Shown in pieces: positions 61,028 to 64,000 of a DNA stretch of 64,000 nt; within the stretch, counting starts at the first letter, position 1, and every line of letters starts with the position of its first letter. Under the pieces are notes generated by a model. That model was not told where the DNA came from. It saw only the letters and a list, made by a program, of their open reading frames with translations, and did not search any database. A program made the position numbers and the translations under genes. The stretch is from the NCBI GenBank assembly GCA_000711775.1, contig ARYC01001235.1:26862-90861 (forward strand). The letters are read 5' to 3'. The DNA comes from Oxytricha trifallax (Eukaryota; Ciliophora; Spirotrichea; Sporadotrichida; Oxytrichidae).

Positions 61028-62164
61028 TATAATAAATAGATGAATTTATCAAATATTATAGTTAGAAACAAGACTAATTAAATTAACTAGATATTTATTT
61101 ATAAAATATATAAACTAAATTCAATTTAAAATAGATACTTTACTTGTTTAAATAATATAAAAAATATAAAAATTGTTATTAAATTAAATTTTTATATCTA
61201 CTTTTAGATAATTTTACTAAATTAATTGATGAATATTTACAAATTTAAATCTTCAATTAATTATCATAAATTATTATTCTTTCAATTTTAATATACTTTT
61301 TAGTCATATAGTCATAAACCTATGAAGAAATATCAGCCTTCGAAGCTATATCTACTTGATTTCTTACTTTGTAATGTAAAAAGATCTCTCAGAAAGTAAA
61401 CTCTGACACTTAAATGTAATTATATTACATGTTTAACCATTATAATTTCTCTTTTAATGCTATATTTTTATAGACTGATTTATTAAAAATTAAATAATTA
61501 GCCCAAGAAGATTCACCTTAAGATAACTTATGCTTTTTGTTAGAATTTCGGATGAAAGTATTCTGCCCCATACTTATATATATGGGATTTTAATTATTCT
61601 CAAAAAAAAATTATCATCATTTATGATTTATTTATTTAAATCTAGCATCCAATTATATTTCTATCTTGATAAAATATTCAATTATTAATAAGAATCACTC
61701 AATTATTAATAAAATTAATTAGTTAATTAATTATTGTTTTATATATATATAATTTTATAAATAATAATAATAACATACCTTGGAGAATATAAAATTAATA
61801 GTTTCTTAGTTCATTGTAATGATAATTGTACTTGAAATATATAAGTTTCTAATATTTTTATTGCTTAAACAAAAAATTTAATGTTGCAAGAGGAAATTTC
61901 CCTAAGAGAAGGGAAAAGCACGGGGAAGAAATCTTCTTCAAGTGAATTTCAAAACAATCTCATTCTTGCAGGATAATCAACTATATTTAAATATAAAATA
62001 CAACAAATATTTCTAAGTTTGAATTTAATATTTCTTAAGAATCAAAACCCCAAAACCCCTTAGTGAGGTTTATAAGTGCTTTGATTTGTAGGGTATAGTT
62101 GGGGTCTTATTGGGGTTAGTAGAGAAATTAGGCCAATTTACAAAATGAGAAATAGAAATTAGCG

Positions 62165-63209
62165 AAATTTAGGGTCGATTTATGATGAGTAATATTTAGA
62201 TTTACTGCTTAAGCTTAGGTATGGTACGTGTATTAATATAGACTAAGCCAAACCTGTACTAAATTATGCAGCTATAGCAAAGTTATTACGCAAGAGTGCC
62301 TCAACTGTTAGGTATCACTGCTTGCTAGCTGTTTAGCATTATAATTCTGGTTCTTGAACCCATACTGCAAGAAAATAAAAGTTCTCTCAGGTTCATATAG
62401 ACTTCCTCTGCGACTCGAAGACTTTGAAGTATCAGGCACACTTATCATTAGATTAGCGAGCTGTAATATTTCATCGCAGGTTTCCTGATATGCGTATCTC
62501 TCCTTAGACTATAGCCAATATTTATAGAAGAAATGGCATTACTTTCAAGAATGTCTACAGAGTAAAGAGAGTGATTGATTTTACTGTGCTATTTTATAGT
62601 AATAATTTAAACTATATATATGATTAAATGCAGAGGGCAATTGACAATATCATTAAATTCATACACGCTGATGAAGCTGTGTTTACCTTCAACACATTTA
62701 TTAATAAGTCTTGGTATAAGAAGTATGATAATATAGAAGTCTATGATTAAATAGTGAAGGTATTCTCCCATGCAATTTTAGCTGGTATAAGTGAAGATTC
62801 GGGCTAAGAGAGTTATGTTATTCAACCTCGCTATATTAAGCGAGAGTAGTATATAGAGTTCCTACATAAGCTCAGAGAGAAGTATAGTAACCAAGAGATA
62901 ATCTTATTTGTTGATAACCTCTCAGTTCATAAAACTAAAGAGTCTAAGAAAGCTTATGAATAGCTAAACATAACTCCTGTATACAACGTTCCTTATAGCC
63001 CTTAATTTAATGGAATTGAATTTTACTGGAGTTAAATCAAGACTCACTACAAGAAGCTGCTGCTGTAACATCTTATGCATGAATTGCCCATCGATACAGT
63101 AGACTTAATTCAAAGCAGCTTGTAAGAGAGTGAGCGTAGATAAGACAACAGTCTGTGCGAGAGAGGGAAGAATGAATGTTTATAAATAAGTTTTAGATTA
63201 AATGAATGA
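62165..63209 (+). CDS. TBE transposase (DDE), nearly intact
   Basis: Plus strand, stop TGA 63207. Reads LGSIYDEQYLDLLLKLRYG, LNYAAIAKLLRKSASTV, FHRRFPDMRISPQTIANIY, KSWYKKYDN, HAILAGISEDSG, LFVDNLSVHKT and NVPYSPQFNGIEFYWSQIK, giving the DDE-core Asp and Glu motifs. One in-frame TGA lies at about 62353; otherwise open for over 280 codons with TAA/TAG as Gln. The expected start Met is absent, so initiation is unclear. It would cut and join DNA at TBE ends in the nucleus. Confidence 0.9.
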
Positions 63210-63215
63210 ATAAGT

Positions 63216-63983
63216 TCACATATTAAACTAACCCATAAAGTGGTTTAGCTTCTCTTTCTTCTCCTTTTCTTATGGCTTGCTTGGGCCCATATTTCTTCTC
63301 TTAGTGCGAGCTCCTGCATCTATCTTCATTTCATCTGGTTTTTAGACATCTTTATAAAGCCTCTTGCTCACCTCATAAATTGTCTGCGACTTTCTTTCTC
63401 TATGAACCTTTTGCATGCTCTTTCATAAGATATATGGCAGTGCCAGATTTTCCTACAAAGTTATATGTCAAAGCTAACTTGAAAGATAAGGATGCTTCTT
63501 ATGTTCCTATAGCCTAGCTGAGCTTTTTAAAATGCTTTGCTTTTTCTAGTCTTCAGGAGAGATATAATATTGTTTCTTATGAGCTTCTTCAATTATTTCT
63601 CTGAGATACTCCTCTTTTATTGTACCAAGAACACCAAAGAAGAAGTTCCACTCTGGTAGTTTATTGGAGAGTTGTTTGTTGGTAGGAAGGTAAATTACCA
63701 CTTCCTCATCTTACATGGCATCTTCATAAAGATTAGTGACTGAAATCTCAGGGTAGTTGGGAATTTCTATTAGTTATCTCTTTATTTTAAAAGCTTTCTT
63801 CTCCTCACAAAGAATTGCTTTCAAGAATGAAATCTTGGTACCTTCTATAGTTGGAAGGAATAAACCAAATGTATAATATGTCAATAGTCATCGAGTTTTC
63901 TTACCATGTAAAATTAGGTATTGATAGAGATCTTCCTTACTTCTGAATCTTGAGATTATTTCTTGAGCCTCGACTCTTTTCAT
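63216..63983 (-). CDS. TBE 22-kDa gene
   Basis: Minus strand. Reads MKRVEAQEIISRFRSKEDLY, a probable GT..AG intron (GTAAGAAAACTC..., ~63905-63855), LFLPTIEGTKISF, GVLGTIKEEYLREI, then FVGKSGTAIYLMKEHAKGS and MGPSKPQEKEKKEK, ending at TGA 63216-63218. Frame agreement in the middle is not perfect, so small indels are possible. The Met at 63981-63983 is in frame but the true start may be further right. Conserved across all TBEs in the window; function unknown. Confidence 0.75.
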
Positions 63984-64000
63984 TTGATCATTGAGTGATT

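Larger units (their letters stand above)
62043..64000. mobile_element. Telomere-bearing element (TBE), left part, runs off window
   Basis: Starts CAAAACCCCAAAACCCC after AAT (62040-62042), the canonical TBE end with its ANT duplication. The TIR (TTAGTGAGGTTTATAAGTG) matches the subfamily of 12866-18092 and 23840-25036 rather than that at 42420. Encodes transposase (plus) and 22-kDa gene (minus) in the expected convergent order; the zinc-finger/kinase gene would lie beyond the window. Confidence 0.93.

Noticed and set aside
61331-61560. Two plus-strand coding-like scraps (MKKYQPSKLYLLDF and SPRRFTLRQLMLF)
   Set aside because: Short, no homology recognised, composition like surrounding AT-rich DNA.

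Overview
The window looks like micronuclear (germline) DNA of a spirotrich ciliate, most probably Oxytricha/Sterkiella or a close relative. Protein-coding stretches read through TAA and TAG as glutamine and end only at TGA. Genes are chopped into short coding segments (MDSs) separated by AT-rich spacers (IESs) with short direct-repeat pointers at the joints. Telomere-bearing elements (TBEs) are present with C4A4-type ends, AAT target duplications and the three expected genes. No rRNA, tRNA, CRISPR array or bacterial-type operon was seen. All calls are by eye; nothing was aligned by computer.

The backbone is a roughly fourfold repeated gene neighbourhood. Each unit is built from (i) gene A, a NEK-like Ser/Thr kinase, whose N-terminal MDSs lie on the minus strand in two clusters (segments 1-2-4-6 and 3-5-7, a classic odd/even scrambled order) and whose C-terminal MDSs lie on the plus strand, so assembly needs both interleaving and inversion; (ii) gene B, a dynein LC8-like light chain with an N-terminal extension, plus strand; (iii) gene C, a minus-strand kinase-like gene whose catalytic motifs are altered (NDL for HRD, DFE/DLE for DFG). 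Gene A tails are at 25.4-27.3, 48.1-49.6 and 57.3-59.7 kb; gene B at 1.4-2.2, 27.8-28.5, 50.5-51.3 and 60.3-61.0 kb; gene C at 4.4-5.7, 18.9-19.8 and 39.5-40.5 kb; gene A heads at 3.9-4.2, 11.8-12.9 plus 18.1-18.3, 28.6-31.3, 35.7-38.7 and 51.5-55.9 kb.

Mobile DNA fills much of the rest: a 4.14-kb TBE (42420-46560), a decayed TBE (12866-18092) sitting inside a kinase coding segment, the start of another TBE at 62043, a 1.2-kb TBE-derived miniature element (23840-25036), a Merlin/IS1595-like family with 8-bp target duplications (8811-9516, 29843-30637, 35890-37301), other long foldback elements (6413-7026, 22211-23223, nested set 33658-34975), and a dispersed family with a conserved 3' hairpin (1-1252, 31797-33345).

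The most unusual item is a 1.56-kb foldback element at 14297-15853. It carries a Rep-type superfamily-3 helicase gene in ciliate code between long inverted arms full of TTTGGCA iteron-like repeats, and is nested inside the decayed TBE. Stretches with no feature listed are AT-rich, IES-like or intergenic germline DNA in which no supported gene was seen.
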